Source: Psychromonas sp. SA13A (lineage in GTDB: Bacteria; Pseudomonadota; Gammaproteobacteria; Enterobacterales; Psychromonadaceae). From it: a DNA stretch of 64,000 nucleotides. The notes beneath the pieces are model-generated. The model was not told the DNA's origin, did no database searches, and worked only from the letters and a program-made list of their open reading frames with translations. The stretch spans positions 124,001 to 188,000 of the forward strand of contig NZ_WTKU01000001.1 of NCBI RefSeq assembly GCF_011378715.1, given 5' to 3'. Positions 1 to 8,630 of the stretch are shown one piece after another (the stretch's first letter is position 1; each line of letters starts with the position of its first letter). The translations under genes and the position numbers were made by a program.

Positions 1-1
1 A

Positions 2-82
2 GGTAGAAAAAGATTTTGGTTCCAACAGAACAAAGATGAACAACAAATAATTGAACAAAAAGAAACAACAAAAGATAACTAG
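2..82 (+). CDS. C-terminal end of an unidentified protein (partial)
   Basis: An open frame enters from the left edge and stops at TAG (80-82). The visible 26 residues are polar and Gln/Lys/Glu-rich after a short aromatic RKRFWF stretch, which looks like a cytoplasmic tail. The family cannot be named from so little, and a chance open frame in AT-rich DNA is possible. Confidence 0.35.
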   Translation, partial: GRKRFWFQQNKDEQQIIEQKETTKDN

Positions 83-321
83 AAAATACTGTCGCACTTT
101 TAACAAGAGCAGATTAGCCCCGCTCGGTTAACAAGCAGTCTGAATAGATAATATCAGCACTGAATAGATTTTTTAAAATTAGCAATTGAATAAGGTGCCT
201 CTAACCTTATCGCTTTTCTCAGTAACACTTCTTAAGTTTCAATATATTATAAAACTCGTGCCACCTCATGGTGCGAGATTAAATGTGCTGCTTCATCAGT
301 AGCACTAATCAACCTATATTA

Positions 322-621
322 ATCCCCTAATAATCGAATCATTCTTAGTCGTTAAAAAGAATATTTCTGTGCTGCATTCAATCTTGATAGCGACCTAGCA
401 ACTACTAACTACTACTCAATCATCCCCTAATAATCGAATCATTCTTAGTCGTTAAAAAGAATATTTCTGTGCTGCATTCAATCTTGATAGCGACCTAGCA
501 ACTACTAACTACTACTCAATCATCCCCTAATAATCAGATCATTATTAGTCGTTAAAAAGAGTATTCCTATATTGCATCCAATCTTGATAGCTACCTACAA
601 ACTACTGACTACTACTTAATC
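322..621. repeat. Three tandem copies of a 100-bp unit
   Basis: Units lie at 322-421, 422-521 and about 522-621. The first two are identical base for base over 100 bp, so the duplication is recent. The third has drifted by roughly fifteen changes plus a small indel. Each of the first two holds a small inverted repeat (ATTCTT, 10-nt loop, AAGAAT). There is no credible reading frame. The rest of 83-811 shows no gene, only this array and the cold-shock gene's terminator. Confidence 0.9.
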
Positions 622-723
622 ATTCCCCTAACAATACTCTCTTTTCTATTGCTATAGACTGCGTATTTAATCAAACTGAATCAACTAATAGTTTTGCTAA
701 TGATGGTTGTATTTTTCACTTTT

Positions 724-765
724 TTAAAAGCAAAAAAAATGGTAAATCTTTTCAGATTTACCATT
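724..765 (-). terminator. Rho-independent terminator of the cold-shock gene
   Basis: A perfect 12-bp stem (738-749 with 754-765, loop TTTC) is followed on the minus strand by a long T tract (A-rich at 724-739 on the plus strand). It lies about 47 bp past the cold-shock stop codon. A T tract on the other side as well means it could act in both directions. Confidence 0.85.
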
Positions 766-811
766 CTTTTTTTAGAATAATTAGCGCGTTAAGGCGCTAA
801 TATATCACAGC

Positions 812-1018
812 TTAAAGAGCTACGATATTTTCTGCTTGCGGGCCTTTAGGACCTTGGCTTACAGTGAATTCTACTTTTTGGCCTTCAGCTAAAGTTTTGA
901 AACCTTCGCTTGCAATTGCACTGAAGTGTGCGAATACATCTGGACCAGATGCTTGCTCGATGAAACCAAAACCTTTAGACTCGTTGAACCACTTAACTGT
1001 ACCTTGAACTTTAGACAT
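812..1018 (-). CDS. Cold-shock protein, CspA family
   Basis: This 68-residue single cold-shock domain binds single-stranded nucleic acid and acts as an RNA chaperone. Both RNA-binding motifs are intact: RNP1-like KGFGFI at residues 15-20 and RNP2-like VFAHF at about 28-32. Length and the opening [10 protein letters not shown] are standard for the family. The start is supported by AGGAT about 8 nt upstream. A strong terminator follows. The approximately 300 bp upstream on the minus strand could be the long 5' leader typical of cold-induced csp mRNAs, but no cold-box was proven. Which paralogue (CspA, C, D or E type) cannot be decided. Confidence 0.95.
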   Translation of the reverse strand: MSKVQGTVKWFNESKGFGFIEQASGPDVFAHFSAIASEGFKTLAEGQKVEFTVSQGPKGPQAENIVAL

Positions 1019-1341
1019 AATAATATCCTGTAAAATTTAATAAAAATTGCCTTCAATAGGCTTGAATAGCGTAAAAATTAGACTGGAACTTAAAGACTTC
1101 AGACGAGGTATTATTAATAAAACAACGTAATGGAGAATGTAAACAATAGGCTTTATTTCTGCTGAGTTGAATAGTATAGATCTCCCAGAATAAGTCAACA
1201 ATAGATTAGGATTAAAGATCAAATATTGTCCGTTTTTATGCTCACATTACCGTTATACATTTTCAGTGAAAAAATTAAGCGGTCTATAGCAACAATAAAT
1301 GTTACATAATGAATGACTCAAACGAAATTAAGGGATATTCG
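1019..1341. other. Intergenic: divergent promoter region
   Basis: This AT-rich gap separates the minus-strand csp gene from the plus-strand PH-domain gene, so it must hold both promoters. No convincing gene is present. The 61-codon frame at 1037-1222 has no family resemblance and probably lies in the csp leader. Confidence 0.5.
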
Positions 1342-1710
1342 ATGATAGATTTTAATAATAAAGGTTTTTTCAAGCTTAAGCAGAATGCTGATTTTGCAGA
1401 TAAAGTAAAAGACTTATTACTAGATGATGAGCAAATAATTGACGCTTATAAGTCCATGCGTGACGGTGTGGTATTTACTGACAAAAGAATCATTGCCGTT
1501 AATGTTCAAGGTATTACAGGAAGTAAAAAAGATTTCACCTCACTGCCTTATAAAAATATCGTCGCTTATTCTATTGAAACATCAGGCACCTTTGACATTG
1601 ACTCAGAGTTAGAAATCTATTTTTCTGCTATAGGCCAAGTTAGATTTGAATTTACAGGCCAGTCTTCAATGCTAGAAATATCAAAGATTATCTCTAAGCA
1701 TTTATTATAA
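1342..1710 (+). CDS. Bacterial PH-domain protein (PF08000-like)
   Basis: A 122-residue cytoplasmic protein made almost entirely of one bacterial pleckstrin-homology-like domain. The pattern seen is a helix with LLLDDEQIIDAYKS, then VVFTDKRIIAVN, then YKNIVAYSIE and alternating strands to the end. The family is widespread and functionally undefined. An upstream in-frame ATG at 1309 lacks a ribosome site, whereas AAGGGA sits about 7 nt before the ATG at 1342, so that start is chosen. It stands alone, with no obvious operon partner. Confidence 0.8.
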   Translation: MIDFNNKGFFKLKQNADFADKVKDLLLDDEQIIDAYKSMRDGVVFTDKRIIAVNVQGITGSKKDFTSLPYKNIVAYSIETSGTFDIDSELEIYFSAIGQVRFEFTGQSSMLEISKIISKHLL

Positions 1711-1789
1711 AAACGTTTTATATCCTAGTTTAACTTCTTACTGTTAAACGCTGAGCCTACATCACTACTAATAATTTTTTTGGATAGTT

Positions 1790-2191
1790 ATGAGCAAATT
1801 TGTTGTTGTATCAAAATATTCATTTCCTTTGGATGCACATATCGCCAAAGCGAGTTTAGAGAGTGAGGGAATTCCAGCATATATAGCTGATGAGCATACT
1901 GTTAATATGCAGTGGCTCTATTCTGATGCTATAGGGGGTGTTCGGTTGTACGTAGCAGAGACGTTTGAAACTGAAGCAAAAGCAATCTTAGCATTAAATT
2001 TCTCAGCGGATGTTGATTCAGCGTTCGAAGCAACACCGGAACATTACCCTCAATGTAACAGCACTCATTTAGCCAATTACACTAAAGGAAAAAAGCCTGC
2101 TTTTGTTTTATTCATATTATTAGGCTTCCCACTGTTTTTTTATCAACACGGTAGAAAATGCATGGATTGTGGTTGGTTTAAAGAAAGTTAA
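1790..2191 (+). CDS. DUF2007-domain protein with C-terminal membrane segment
   Basis: 133 residues. The N-terminal 70 fit the DUF2007 putative signal-transducing fold (VVVSKYSFPLDAHIAKASLESEGI, then GGVRLYV). A polar linker with HYPQC follows, then one hydrophobic segment at about 104-118 and a short tail with CMDC. The cysteines (HYPQC and CMDCG) could bind metal across the membrane-anchored region, which is inference. It lies 79 bp after the PH-domain gene on the same strand, so co-transcription is possible. The function is not known for this family. Confidence 0.75.
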   Translation: MSKFVVVSKYSFPLDAHIAKASLESEGIPAYIADEHTVNMQWLYSDAIGGVRLYVAETFETEAKAILALNFSADVDSAFEATPEHYPQCNSTHLANYTKGKKPAFVLFILLGFPLFFYQHGRKCMDCGWFKES

Positions 2192-2248
2192 TAGGCGTAG
2201 ACAGGGCAATATAAAAAACCATTACATCACCTCATCTACATAAGTAGA

Positions 2249-2410
2249 ATACCAATCACGCTAATTAACTGTTCTATTTTACTTGTTAAAATAACTTATT
2301 TCTTCGTTGTAATTTTCGCAAATAGAACAACTATTTAACTTAAATTACGCCTTGAACTAAGTCATTTTCCCTGCGCAAAATTTAGGTCACTTATTTAATG
2401 TAATTGGTAT
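2249..2410. mobile_element. 162-bp MITE-like inverted-repeat element
   Basis: It begins ATACCAAT and ends ATTGGTAT. The outer 23 bp of the two ends match at about 18 positions when one is reverse-complemented. Inside is a further inverted repeat, GTTCTATTT (2271-2279) with AAATAGAAC (2320-2328). It encodes nothing. I recognise closely similar elements as dispersed repeats in marine Alteromonadales-type genomes, from memory. It sits between convergent genes, where it may also help end transcription. Confidence 0.7.
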
Positions 2411-2425
2411 GATTAGAGCAAAAAT

Positions 2426-2608
2426 TTATTGCTTAGACTTTTTCTTATTTTTAAAATAAAGCACACCTTTCACCGCAACTACGGCAAATAATCCCCAAAA
2501 AACGACATGGTAAAGTAAGTGTAACGCACCTTCACCCAATGCATGATCGCTATGCGCAAACGCTTGTGTGCTTAATAACAAAGTAAAAATTAAAGTAAAA
2601 AATTTCAT
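2426..2608 (-). CDS. Small His-containing membrane protein at the end of the urease operon
   Basis: 60 residues: a signal peptide (MKFFTLIFTLLLSTQAFA), a short exported stretch with three histidines (HSDHALGEGALHLLYH), one transmembrane helix and a Lys-rich cytoplasmic tail. AAAGGAGT directly before the ATG at 2608 fixes the start; a longer frame to 2692 runs into ureG and is rejected. It follows ureG by 49 bp on the same strand, so it is probably co-transcribed. The metal-ligand residues and position suggest a role near nickel supply, but no family was recognised and this is inference. Confidence 0.65.
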   Translation of the reverse strand: MKFFTLIFTLLLSTQAFAHSDHALGEGALHLLYHVVFWGLFAVVAVKGVLYFKNKKKSKQ

Positions 2609-2657
2609 GGTTACTCCTTTCAAAATAGGTCCTTTCAAAATAATAATTAGATACTGC

Positions 2658-3269
2658 TTATTTAAGCATACCTTGTGTTTCAATAAACTCAATAATATCA
2701 GCTAACCCTTGCTGTGTTTTCATGTTGCTGAAAATAAATGGTTTATCACCACGCATTTTCTTTGCATCTCTATCCATCACCTCTAACGATGCTCCTACCA
2801 AATCAGCAACATCAATTTTATTAATGATTAACAAGTCAGACTTAGTGATACCAGGACCGCCTTTACGCGGTATTTTATCACCTGCAGAAACGTCGATCAC
2901 ATATAAAGTTAAATCGGATAGTTCAGGACTAAACGTAGCGCTTAAGTTATCACCACCGCTTTCCACTAATACAAAATCTAAATCAGGGTGACGTTCATGT
3001 AATTCATCAATAGCAGCTAAGTTCATGGAAGCATCTTCACGAATCGCAGTATGCGGACAACCACCGGTTTCAACTCCCATAATACGGTCAGCCGACAGCG
3101 CATCGTTACGTGTTAAAAACTGTGCATCTTCATGAGTATAAATATCGTTAGTAACCACGGCCATTTCATATTTATCGCGTAACGCTAAACATAATTGACT
3201 TAATAATGCCGTTTTACCTGAGCCGACGGGGCCACCCACACCGATACGTAAAAGTTGTTTTTTTCTCAT
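2658..3269 (-). CDS. ureG: Urease accessory GTPase UreG
   Basis: 203 residues. UreG is a SIMIBI-class GTPase that delivers nickel to apo-urease in a complex with UreF and UreD. The P-loop [11 protein letters not shown] is near residue 12-22, the metal-binding CPH motif lies in [11 protein letters not shown] (about 70), and the nucleotide specificity motif NKID is near 150. Length is normal. It is the last chaperone gene of the operon, 56 bp after ureF. Nothing is missing. Confidence 0.97.
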   Translation of the reverse strand: MRKKQLLRIGVGGPVGSGKTALLSQLCLALRDKYEMAVVTNDIYTHEDAQFLTRNDALSADRIMGVETGGCPHTAIREDASMNLAAIDELHERHPDLDFVLVESGGDNLSATFSPELSDLTLYVIDVSAGDKIPRKGGPGITKSDLLIINKIDVADLVGASLEVMDRDAKKMRGDKPFIFSNMKTQQGLADIIEFIETQGMLK

Positions 3270-3325
3270 TATCTTTCTCTCATATTTCTAAAATAGTTTG
3301 TCTGTACTTAAAACGAATCTAATTT

Positions 3326-4021
3326 TTAAGATCTGAACAAGCGGGTGTATTGCGTTTCGTGCCAAGCACTAGCCATTGCTAATCGAGGTAGACTCGCCCC
3401 AATATCATCATCTTCAATTTGGTTTGCAACACTAATAGCCCCTGCCACTTTATCGCTTAAATCAAACAACAAATTTTGTGCTTGAGTTTGCCCTAATGGC
3501 ACCAATTTAGTCGCAGCAGCCACTTGGTTATCTAAATATGTCCAACAATAACCACTTTGTGCAGAGATTAAATCTAATTCACAAAGATAAGCTGCAATCG
3601 TAAAAATACTCACAAAGCTACTATCTGGCTGCTTAAACAATTCACCGTAAGGTTCGCTATCAACAGCATCGAGTTGCTTTAATAAACGGATTAATGCTTT
3701 ACCCATCGCAACATCAGCAAGGCGCAATTCGCTACTTTCACGACACGCAATTAGATGTTGGTTATGCAACTTAAAACTTTCAAAATCATTGTTTTCTAAG
3801 GCATGATAAAGTCGTTTCAATAATGCTAGATCAGTGCGTGCGATGGATTCATTGAGATTTAACTCAATCCAATCAAAGGTCGTTTTTTGGTTGTTGATCC
3901 ATTCCATTTCCGTTGCATATTCCAACCCTTGCGAAAACGAAAAACCACCAACCGGTAGATTAGCACTGCACAATTGCAGTAATCGATTAAGCTTAACCGG
4001 ACTGGCCATATTAATGTTCAT
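3326..4021 (-). CDS. ureF: Urease accessory protein UreF
   Basis: 231 residues, all-helical nickel-insertion chaperone that bridges UreD and UreG. The diagnostic N-terminal block [23 protein letters not shown] is present, as is the conserved C-terminal [21 protein letters not shown]. The frame is open as far as 4117, but that extension is the out-of-frame reading of the ureE His-rich tail. The ATG at 4021 overlaps the last codons of ureE by 11 bp, and 4009 is an alternative. Neither has a ribosome site, which points to translational coupling to ureE. Confidence 0.95.
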   Translation of the reverse strand: MNINMASPVKLNRLLQLCSANLPVGGFSFSQGLEYATEMEWINNQKTTFDWIELNLNESIARTDLALLKRLYHALENNDFESFKLHNQHLIACRESSELRLADVAMGKALIRLLKQLDAVDSEPYGELFKQPDSSFVSIFTIAAYLCELDLISAQSGYCWTYLDNQVAAATKLVPLGQTQAQNLLFDLSDKVAGAISVANQIEDDDIGASLPRLAMASAWHETQYTRLFRS

Positions 4022-4511
4022 GGTGATGATCTGAATGGCTATGTGAATTGTTGTGTGAGTGACTATGCGAATGAGAATGACCACTTCGCTTACCATAAGC
4101 ACCATTCTCAGGAGCAAAAACAGCAGGTGTTCTATCGATTGTTAAACCATAGTTTTCAGCAAGCTCTTCTAGCACATGGTCAGGTTTAAAACGTACCCAT
4201 AACTCACCCACTTGTAATGTAGTATGACGGTTACCTAAGTGATAACAAACTTTGCTAAACGTTAACCAATCCGTGCCAAGCGCAGTTGAAACATCCTCAG
4301 CCTGCCCTTTCACTTCAATCAATAAACCACATTCTGTTTTTAATATTTCTCCCACCAATAGGGGATGGCCACGTTCAACAAAAATACCAATATCAGCACC
4401 TTTATCTGTCACGCCTTTGATACGTGATTTCTTGCGAGTGTCATGATCTAAGGTAATCGAATCATTAATCTGATCATGCGTATGATCCAACCTTTCAAAT
4501 ACTTGTAACAT
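4011..4511 (-). CDS. ureE: Urease nickel metallochaperone UreE
   Basis: 166 residues. UreE is a dimeric nickel carrier that hands Ni(II) to UreG. The N-terminal peptide-binding domain and central metal domain (with [13 protein letters not shown] around 95-107) are followed by a tail with about a dozen histidines in HSH/HNN repeats, the usual nickel-storage extension. AGGA lies upstream of the start. It begins 14 bp after ureC ends and overlaps ureF by 11 bp, so ureC-E-F are tightly coupled. Confidence 0.95.
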   Translation of the reverse strand: MLQVFERLDHTHDQINDSITLDHDTRKKSRIKGVTDKGADIGIFVERGHPLLVGEILKTECGLLIEVKGQAEDVSTALGTDWLTFSKVCYHLGNRHTTLQVGELWVRFKPDHVLEELAENYGLTIDRTPAVFAPENGAYGKRSGHSHSHSHSHNNSHSHSDHHHEH

Positions 4512-4525
4512 TGTTTTTTCCTAAC

Positions 4526-6229
4526 TTAAAACAAACAATAGCGCTGTGCTAGTGGTAACTCCGTCGCCGGCTCACAGGTCAATAACTCGCCATTTGCTCG
4601 TACTTCATAGGTTTGTGAATCGACCTCTATATTCGGCATCCAATCATTATGGATCATGTCTTTTTTCCCCACATTACGGGTATTTTTACACACACCGATT
4701 AAGCGCGTCATTCCAGCAATTTCTGGTACGTTTTTATCGATTGCAGCCTGTGACAAGAAGGTCATTGACGTTTGCGCAGAGGCACTGCCAAATGAACCAA
4801 ACATTGGACGATAATAAACTGGCTGTGGCGTTGGTATCGAGGCATTCGCGTCGCCCATCGGAGCCGCTGCAATAAAGCCAGACTTGATAATCATCGAAGG
4901 TTTAATACCAAAAAACGCTGGCTTCCATAATACTAAATCCGCCAGTTTACCTATTTCAATGGAGCCAACTTCATGGCTGATACCATGGCTAATGGCTGGA
5001 TTAATAGTGTATTTAGCGATATAGCGCTTAGCACGAAAATTATCGTTTCGCTCTGTATCTGGGGCTAACGGACCACGTTGCTGTTTCATCTTATGGGCAG
5101 TTTGCCAAGTGCGAGTGATCATTTCACCAACGCGCCCCATTGCTTGAGAATCAGAAGAAATCATACTGATTGCTCCTAAATCATGCATGATGTCTTCCGC
5201 CGCAATACTTTCTTTACGAATACGTGAATCAGCAAAGGCAATATCTTCTGGAATCGACGGGTTTAGATGATGACAAACCATTAACATATCTAAATGTTCA
5301 TCAATAGTATTAACCGTATAGGGACGTGTTGGATTAGTGGATGAAGGTAATACATTAGCTTCACCACAGGCACGAATAATATCTGGAGAGTGACCGCCAC
5401 CAGCACCTTCAGTATGGTAAGTATGAATAGTACGGCCTTTAAATGCGCCCAGTGTATCTTCTAAAAAGCCCGACTCATTTAAGGTGTCAGTATGGATAGC
5501 AACCTGCACATCATATCGCTCAGCAACCGAAAGGCAGTTATCAATAGCTGCTGGGGTTGTGCCCCAATCTTCATGTAATTTTAAACCACAAACACCCGCT
5601 TCAATTTGTTCTTCTAACGCTTTAGGTAAACTGACGTTTCCTTTGCCTAAAAATCCAAAATTCATGGCGAAGTCATTGGTTGCTTGTAGCATTTTATGGA
5701 TATTCCAAGGCCCCGGCGTACAGGTGGTTGCTTTAGTCCCTGTTGCTGGACCTGTACCGCCACCAATCATAGTAGTGACACCTGACATTTGTGCTTCTTC
5801 AATTTGCTGTGGGCAAATAAAATGAATATGCGCGTCTATTCCACCAGCCGTTAATATTTGACCTTCACCCGCAATCACTTCCGTTCCCGCCCCTATTTCG
5901 ATATCAATATTGTCTTGAATATCAGGGTTACCGGCTTTACCGATAATAGCGATACGTCCGTCTTTAATACCTACATCAGCTTTTACAATGCCCCAGTGGT
6001 CTAGGATCAAAGCGTTGGTGATAACAAGGTCAACGGTTTCAGTACAAGATGCTTGGCTTTGCCCCATTCCATCTCGAATAACCTTACCGCCACCAAAAGT
6101 GACCTCTTCACCGTACTCGGTAAAATCTTTTTCTACTTCGATCCATAAGTTGGTATCTGCTAAACGAACACGGTCACCAACAGTTGGGCCAAACATATGT
6201 GCGTAAGAATGTTTATCAATCGTTGCCAT
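4526..6229 (-). CDS. ureC: Urease alpha subunit UreC (catalytic)
   Basis: 567 residues, the normal length. It hydrolyses urea to ammonia and carbamate at a di-nickel centre in the cytoplasm. Ligands line up with the Klebsiella numbering: His134 and His136 in DAHIHF, the carbamylated Lys217 in GLKLHEDWG, then HTDTLNE and HTEGAGGGH. The flap loop MVCHHLNP carries the catalytic His. The gene follows ureB by 2 bp, and ureABC are three separate subunits as in most Gram-negative bacteria. No key residue is missing. Confidence 0.99.
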   Translation of the reverse strand: MATIDKHSYAHMFGPTVGDRVRLADTNLWIEVEKDFTEYGEEVTFGGGKVIRDGMGQSQASCTETVDLVITNALILDHWGIVKADVGIKDGRIAIIGKAGNPDIQDNIDIEIGAGTEVIAGEGQILTAGGIDAHIHFICPQQIEEAQMSGVTTMIGGGTGPATGTKATTCTPGPWNIHKMLQATNDFAMNFGFLGKGNVSLPKALEEQIEAGVCGLKLHEDWGTTPAAIDNCLSVAERYDVQVAIHTDTLNESGFLEDTLGAFKGRTIHTYHTEGAGGGHSPDIIRACGEANVLPSSTNPTRPYTVNTIDEHLDMLMVCHHLNPSIPEDIAFADSRIRKESIAAEDIMHDLGAISMISSDSQAMGRVGEMITRTWQTAHKMKQQRGPLAPDTERNDNFRAKRYIAKYTINPAISHGISHEVGSIEIGKLADLVLWKPAFFGIKPSMIIKSGFIAAAPMGDANASIPTPQPVYYRPMFGSFGSASAQTSMTFLSQAAIDKNVPEIAGMTRLIGVCKNTRNVGKKDMIHNDWMPNIEVDSQTYEVRANGELLTCEPATELPLAQRYCLF

Positions 6230-6231
6230 GG

Positions 6232-6573
6232 TTATTGTCCTCCCTCATTCTTGCCATCAATGTCGCCTTGAATGTCGCCTTGAATGTCGCCACGGAAGCC
6301 AAATACACGGCGCTTACCGCGATAAGGAATAAGTGTGACTTGTCGTTTTTGGCCGGGTTCAAAACGAACCGCAGTGCTTGAAGTAATATCTAAACGATAA
6401 CCTTTGGTGAGTTCACGATCAAAAACCAAAGCGCTATTCACTTCGTAAAAGTGATAATGCGAGCCAACTTGAATAGGACGATCACCTGAATTAGCTACGC
6501 TAACCATGATTTTCTCGGATCCGACGTTTAATTCGCGGTCACCCGCATCTGTAATAATTTCACCAGGAATCAT
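6232..6573 (-). CDS. ureB: Urease beta subunit UreB
   Basis: 113 residues. The conserved body starts [11 protein letters not shown] and includes [21 protein letters not shown] and RFEPGQ, the beta-sandwich packed against UreC. GGAG precedes the ATG. The C-terminus is extended by a repeated Gly-Asp-Ile-Gln motif encoded by a 12-bp tandem repeat, then an acidic/Lys tail. The body of the subunit is normal, so the tail is probably a tolerated expansion. Confidence 0.97.
   Translation of the reverse strand: MIPGEIITDAGDRELNVGSEKIMVSVANSGDRPIQVGSHYHFYEVNSALVFDRELTKGYRLDITSSTAVRFEPGQKRQVTLIPYRGKRRVFGFRGDIQGDIQGDIDGKNEGGQ
6259..6291. repeat. 12-bp tandem repeat in the 3' end of ureB
   Basis: Nearly three perfect copies of AATGTCGCCTTG (plus-strand reading) encode the repeated Gly-Asp-Ile-Gln in the UreB tail. 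The unit is a multiple of three, so copy-number change keeps the frame. Confidence 0.85.
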
Positions 6574-6589
6574 CTGATTACTCCATTAA

Positions 6590-6892
6590 CTAAATGATAG
6601 GGTTATGGACAGTCACTAACTTAGTGCCATCAGGAAATGTTGCTTCGACCTGTACTTCAGGAATTAACTCCGCAATACCGTCCATGACTTGATCACGGGT
6701 TAATAACGTACGTCCGTAATCCATCATTTCAGCTACGGTTTTACCATCACGAGCACCTTCCATGATCTCCATTGAGATATAAGCCATGGCTTCAGGATAA
6801 TTTAGTTTTACACCACGTTTTAAACGACGCTCGGCTAATAATGCCGCGGTAAAAAGCAGTAATTTATCTTTTTCTCTTGGTAATAGATCCAT
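6590..6892 (-). CDS. ureA: Urease gamma subunit UreA
   Basis: 100 residues, the family norm. It begins [27 protein letters not shown] and ends in the conserved [13 protein letters not shown]. It is a structural subunit of the (UreABC)3 urease trimer. The stop lies 16 bp before ureB, whose ribosome site overlaps this spacer. The 94-bp gap upstream, towards ureD, holds a copy of the ureD 3' end. Confidence 0.98.
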   Translation of the reverse strand: MDLLPREKDKLLLFTAALLAERRLKRGVKLNYPEAMAYISMEIMEGARDGKTVAEMMDYGRTLLTRDQVMDGIAELIPEVQVEATFPDGTKLVTVHNPII

Positions 6893-6897
6893 AATAT

Positions 6898-7015
6898 TCT
6901 CTTCTTATGTATGCCAAATTCGAGGTTATAACGTTATTTATTAGATATTATTTATTGGGTATTGATTATTAGTTAAAACTTGCTCTTTATGTATGCCAAA
7001 CTCGAGGCTGTAGCG
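6898..7015. repeat. Duplicated 3' end of ureD in the ureD-ureA spacer
   Basis: The last codons of ureD (read at 6982-7015) recur at 6898-6933 with few changes. Both copies keep TATGCCAAA(or T)TCGAGG on the plus strand, and the spacer copy would read P-R-I-W-H-T-stop. This indicates a past tandem duplication of about 80 bp, now partly decayed. It leaves the normal ureD end intact. Confidence 0.75.
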
Positions 7016-7904
7016 CGGTTTTATCAATCAATAGCGGCCGCAATATTTCCCATAAGCTAATAAATAGTTGTTTGCACTGTTGCGCCTGTGCGCCTAGATA
7101 GCGGATCACTAATAAACCATCAATATCACTAATACTGATCAACGTCTGTGCATCTTGTTGCTTAACTTGGTCACGTAATAACGCCAATAATTCTGCACGT
7201 TGCTGTGGTTGCTTTAATTTTTGTGGTGCATAGGCTAAAAAAGTTGCAAATACGCTATTGCAGGCCAAACCTGCAGGATGTGTTAATAGTTGGTTAGCGG
7301 GAGATAACGCAATACGATCATGGTAAATCAAGATTTCATCGCAATATAAGCGATTCAATTGGCAGTACTTTCCATTCAAAAAAGGTTCATCTGAATCAGG
7401 TAAACCTAAACAAGTAATATCCCACCCCAAATAAACACTGCTGCTTGTGAGCTTAATATCAACGGTATTAAAACCGTCGGCACCCTCATAAACGATTGTT
7501 TCCTGTGGAAAATTTTCGCATTTAGCATCTGCTTCTAGCTGTAATTGAGTAATTTGCGATTGCTTAGTATCGCCTATTTCCAGATTCGTTCGTGCACGAT
7601 AAAAACGCCCTGCGCCTGGTGTAGTAAACAAGAGATGCGCATCTTGCTGAACATCAACGTTAATACGTAGCTCATCACCAGAAACAATGCCCGCTGGCGG
7701 ATGTAATAGATAGATATGCGCGCAATCTCGCCCTTCAGGATAAAAAGCTTTTTGAACCGATAATGGTCCTTTACGCTGAGTACGAGTGAGTTGCGTTCCT
7801 ACTGGAGTATGACTGAATTGTAAAAATAGATGAGCAAGCCAGTGATTTTTCACTGGCGCTTTTAATGTTGCAGCTGTTGTAGACTCGTCGATAATTGACA
7901 TCAT
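6987..7904 (-). CDS. ureD: Urease accessory protein UreD
   Basis: 305 residues. UreD (UreH) is the scaffold chaperone that binds apo-urease and channels nickel from UreG/UreF. Family signatures are visible: RTQRKGPLSVQKAFYPEG (about 43-60), HPPAGIVSGDEL (about 69-80), TTPGAGRFYRA, and the C-terminal WEILRP. It is the first urease gene after urtE (28 bp gap), linking importer and enzyme in one probable transcript. AAGGAT lies rather far upstream, so the start could be either of two adjacent ATGs. Confidence 0.96.
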   Translation of the reverse strand: MMSIIDESTTAATLKAPVKNHWLAHLFLQFSHTPVGTQLTRTQRKGPLSVQKAFYPEGRDCAHIYLLHPPAGIVSGDELRINVDVQQDAHLLFTTPGAGRFYRARTNLEIGDTKQSQITQLQLEADAKCENFPQETIVYEGADGFNTVDIKLTSSSVYLGWDITCLGLPDSDEPFLNGKYCQLNRLYCDEILIYHDRIALSPANQLLTHPAGLACNSVFATFLAYAPQKLKQPQQRAELLALLRDQVKQQDAQTLISISDIDGLLVIRYLGAQAQQCKQLFISLWEILRPLLIDKTALQPRVWHT

Positions 7905-7932
7905 GCTTATTTGATTAAATCCTTTTATCTGT

Positions 7933-8628
7933 TTATACGGCTAGATATTTACTCACTAATTCGTCATCAAGCTCATCCATTGGACCCGATGCAATCACTT
8001 GCCCTTTTTCCATCAAGTGGAAGTTTTCCCCCACTGCGCGAGCAAAGGGTAACTTCTGCTCTACTAAAATAATGGTCATGCCTTGTTCTTTATTTAACTT
8101 TAATAACACATCTCGAATTAATTGCACAATATTAGGTTGAATACCTTCGTTTGGCTCATCTAATATTAAAATATCCGGATTCAGTACTAAAGCACGGCCA
8201 ATGGCTAATTGTTGCTGCTGGCCACCAGACAAGTCTCCACCTCGACGATGTAACATCTCTTCCAAAACAGGAAAAAGCTTAAATATATGATTTGGAATGG
8301 TTTTACTTTTTTGTCTTGAACAATTTAAACTTATTTTTAGATTTTCTTCAACTGTCAATTGCGGAAAGATATGACGACCCTGCGGCACGTAACCCACGCC
8401 AATTTCAGGGCGTTGCTCGACACTACTTTTGCTCATCTCTTTGTCATTAATAACGAGGTTACCTGAGCTGATAGGCAGTAATCCCATAATAGTTTTTAAT
8501 AATGTGGTTTTGCCCACACCGTTACGCCCCATGATACAAGTGCGAGACCCTTTCTTAATCTTTAGGTCGAGATCCCATAGGATCTGTGTCCCACCATATT
8601 TTTGATTTACTGCGGTTAATTCAATCAT
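7933..8628 (-). CDS. urtE: Urea ABC transporter ATP-binding subunit UrtE
   Basis: 231 residues, LivF-like ATPase. Walker A GRNGVGKTTLL (about 34-44), signature LSGGQQQQLAIGRAL (about 133-147) and Walker B LILDEPNEGIQP are intact. UrtE and UrtD power the branched-chain-type importer UrtBC. The gene starts 2 bp after urtD ends. The pairing with urtA and urease makes urea the substrate rather than amino acids. Confidence 0.96.
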   Translation of the reverse strand: MIELTAVNQKYGGTQILWDLDLKIKKGSRTCIMGRNGVGKTTLLKTIMGLLPISSGNLVINDKEMSKSSVEQRPEIGVGYVPQGRHIFPQLTVEENLKISLNCSRQKSKTIPNHIFKLFPVLEEMLHRRGGDLSGGQQQQLAIGRALVLNPDILILDEPNEGIQPNIVQLIRDVLLKLNKEQGMTIILVEQKLPFARAVGENFHLMEKGQVIASGPMDELDDELVSKYLAV

Positions 8629-8630
8629 GA

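Noticed and set aside
322-621. Possible CRISPR-like array
   Set aside because: Units are 100 bp, contiguous, without unique spacers; a plain tandem repeat.
1037-1222. 61-codon minus-strand frame upstream of the cold-shock gene
   Set aside because: No ribosome site or family resemblance; it lies in the probable csp leader/promoter.
4022-4117. Longer UreF start at 4117
   Set aside because: The extra residues are the out-of-frame reading of the ureE His-rich tail; UreF homology begins after 4021.
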